Below are positions 32,646 to 33,566 of a stretch of 33,566 bases of DNA, piece by piece. The stretch's first letter is position 1. The number at the start of each line of letters is the position of its first letter. A program made the translations under genes and the position numbers. Source of the stretch: Desulfocapsaceae bacterium (GTDB lineage Bacteria; Desulfobacterota; Desulfobulbia; Desulfobulbales; Desulfocapsaceae); the NCBI GenBank assembly GCA_028697885.1, contig JAQVER010000042.1, positions 1-33,566 on the forward strand, read 5' to 3'. The notes under the pieces were generated by a model. The model had not been told where the DNA came from. It made no database searches and saw only the letters and a list, made by a program, of their open reading frames with translations.

Positions 32646-33566
32646 TTAACTGAATTTACTCTTAATTAAAACAATGGCACCATTCAGGAGTTTTTTGAGA
32701 TCGTATATTGAAGTCACGGAAATCAAGAAGCGGACAATTATTTTTGGCCTGAAATAAAATTTTCGCATGGCTAATTTTTGAAGTTCAATTAATTCCTTAA
32801 TTGTTCTTCCTTTAGGGATATATGGTATTGTAGTTCTTCCTTGCCATCCTGACCATGTATTGTAATTGTCCCAATCAAAATTATTAATTTCCCCATTCTG
32901 GCGCAATTCTTCGAACATCATTGTGCCTGGGTAGGGTGTTGTCAGGGTAAATTGCGCCCATAATGGGTCTATTTTTTTTGCGAATTCGATAGTTGCAAGA
33001 CTTTCCTCTTTTGTCTCTTCCGGTAGGCCGAGCATAAAGAATCCCCTGATAGATATTCCTATTTCTTTCGTTATTCTGAAAACTTCTTCAATCTGTTGAA
33101 GAGTGGTTCCTTTATTGATTTTATCGAGTAAACGTTGTGAACCTGTTTCTACTCCGTAGCTGATTTGCCAGCATCCGGCCTCTTTCATCAAGCGAAGCGA
33201 TTCTTCATCAACCGTGTCCACTCTGCTTTCGCAGGTCCATTTAATTTGTTTATTAATTCCTGAATCAATTAACCCTCTACAGAGTTGGGTTAGGAATTTT
33301 TTGCTGGCTGTTAGCGTGTCCGCCTCAATGTTCAATTGATTAATATGATATATTGAAATCAGTGAGTTAATTTCAGAGAGAATCCTTTCGATGGAGTGAA
33401 AACGCAGTGATTTACCAAAAATGCGTGAGCAGTAAGTGCAGGAAAAAGGACAACCTCTGGCAACTATGATGGTAGGGCAATAGGAACCTCCAGAGACTCT
33501 GGAGGCAGTGAGATGATATTTATCCATAGGAAGGAGATGCCTTGCAGGTGGCGGAATCGTGTCGAG
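32646..33566 (-). CDS. B12-binding-type radical SAM protein, 5' end outside window
   Basis: The frame is open to the window edge. The residues just before the Met at 33527 read DTIPPPARHLLPMDKY, typical of the linker between a cobalamin-binding domain and the radical SAM core, so the start lies outside. The cluster motif is C-x3-C-x2-C in GCPFSCTYC (residues 26-33 after that Met). Later landmarks are GVETGSQRLLDKINKG, GFFMLGLPEET and the FTLTTPYPGT turn. This class (BchE, HpnJ and relatives) methylates or rearranges unactivated carbons. With a methyltransferase, GT2 and flippase-like gene nearby it may act on a lipid carrier or sugar. The substrate is unknown. Confidence 0.88.
   Translation of the reverse strand, partial: LDTIPPPARHLLPMDKYHLTASRVSGGSYCPTIIVARGCPFSCTYCSRIFGKSLRFHSIERILSEINSLISIYHINQLNIEADTLTASKKFLTQLCRGLIDSGINKQIKWTCESRVDTVDEESLRLMKEAGCWQISYGVETGSQRLLDKINKGTTLQQIEEVFRITKEIGISIRGFFMLGLPEETKEESLATIEFAKKIDPLWAQFTLTTPYPGTMMFEELRQNGEINNFDWDNYNTWSGWQGRTTIPYIPKGRTIKELIELQKLAMRKFYFRPKIIVRFLISVTSIYDLKKLLNGAIVLIKSKFS

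Noticed and set aside
1-33566. CRISPR arrays, tRNA, rRNA and recognised riboswitches
   Set aside because: No regularly spaced repeats, cloverleaf with CCA end, or rRNA-like sequence was seen on either strand. Weak riboswitches could be missed by eye.

Overview
The window looks like a chromosomal segment of a sulfate-reducing or sulfur-disproportionating deltaproteobacterium (Desulfobacterota). My best guess is a Desulfobulbaceae/Desulfocapsaceae relative. The guess rests on a prokaryotic ATP sulfurylase (Sat) with the Cys-rich insert seen in sulfate reducers, a rubrerythrin, a B12-type radical SAM protein, and overall gene style and GC. No rRNA, tRNA, CRISPR array, phage or intact insertion sequence was seen.

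Layout. 1-5.0 kb (+): end of a copper-type P-ATPase, sat with its own promoter and terminator, and aroB. 5.06-12.4 kb (-): a tight unusual block. In transcription order it holds a GadB-like decarboxylase, a nitrilase-family amidohydrolase, a membrane-anchored alpha/beta hydrolase, a nucleotidyltransferase-like protein (A), an MFS exporter and a second nucleotidyltransferase-like paralogue (B). Overlapping or nearly abutting start and stop codons suggest translational coupling in its second half. This is the best candidate for an undescribed pathway. 12.9-13.5 kb (-): an exported rubrerythrin. 13.9-19.2 kb (-): an MBOAT/SGNH O-acyltransferase pair, a bioC pseudogene with three in-frame stops, a Cache-domain membrane sensor, an ICMT-like membrane methyltransferase and a small hypothetical gene.

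19.3-21.7 kb (+): a two-gene SPFH/zinc-ribbon module resembling Bacillus YdjI/YdjG. 21.8-24.5 kb (+): a second MBOAT plus AlgJ/AlgX-like pair. 24.6-28.1 kb (+): a nucleoside deaminase, a radical SAM protein and a GGDEF-EAL protein. 28.4-33.6 kb: surface-glycan genes (UDP-sugar dehydrogenase on -, polyprenyl-type GT2 on +, then flippase-like protein, SAM methyltransferase and a B12-radical SAM protein cut by the window edge, all on -). The last 2.7 kb reads as clearly AT-rich.

How it fits together. Two complete polysaccharide acetylation modules, a UDP-sugar dehydrogenase, a GT2, a flippase-like protein and a c-di-GMP enzyme point to extracellular polysaccharide or glycan production. The decarboxylase/nitrilase/NTase/MFS block could make and export a small amine-derived molecule, or inactivate one; the product is unknown. 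Assignments come from motif recognition by eye, with no database search.
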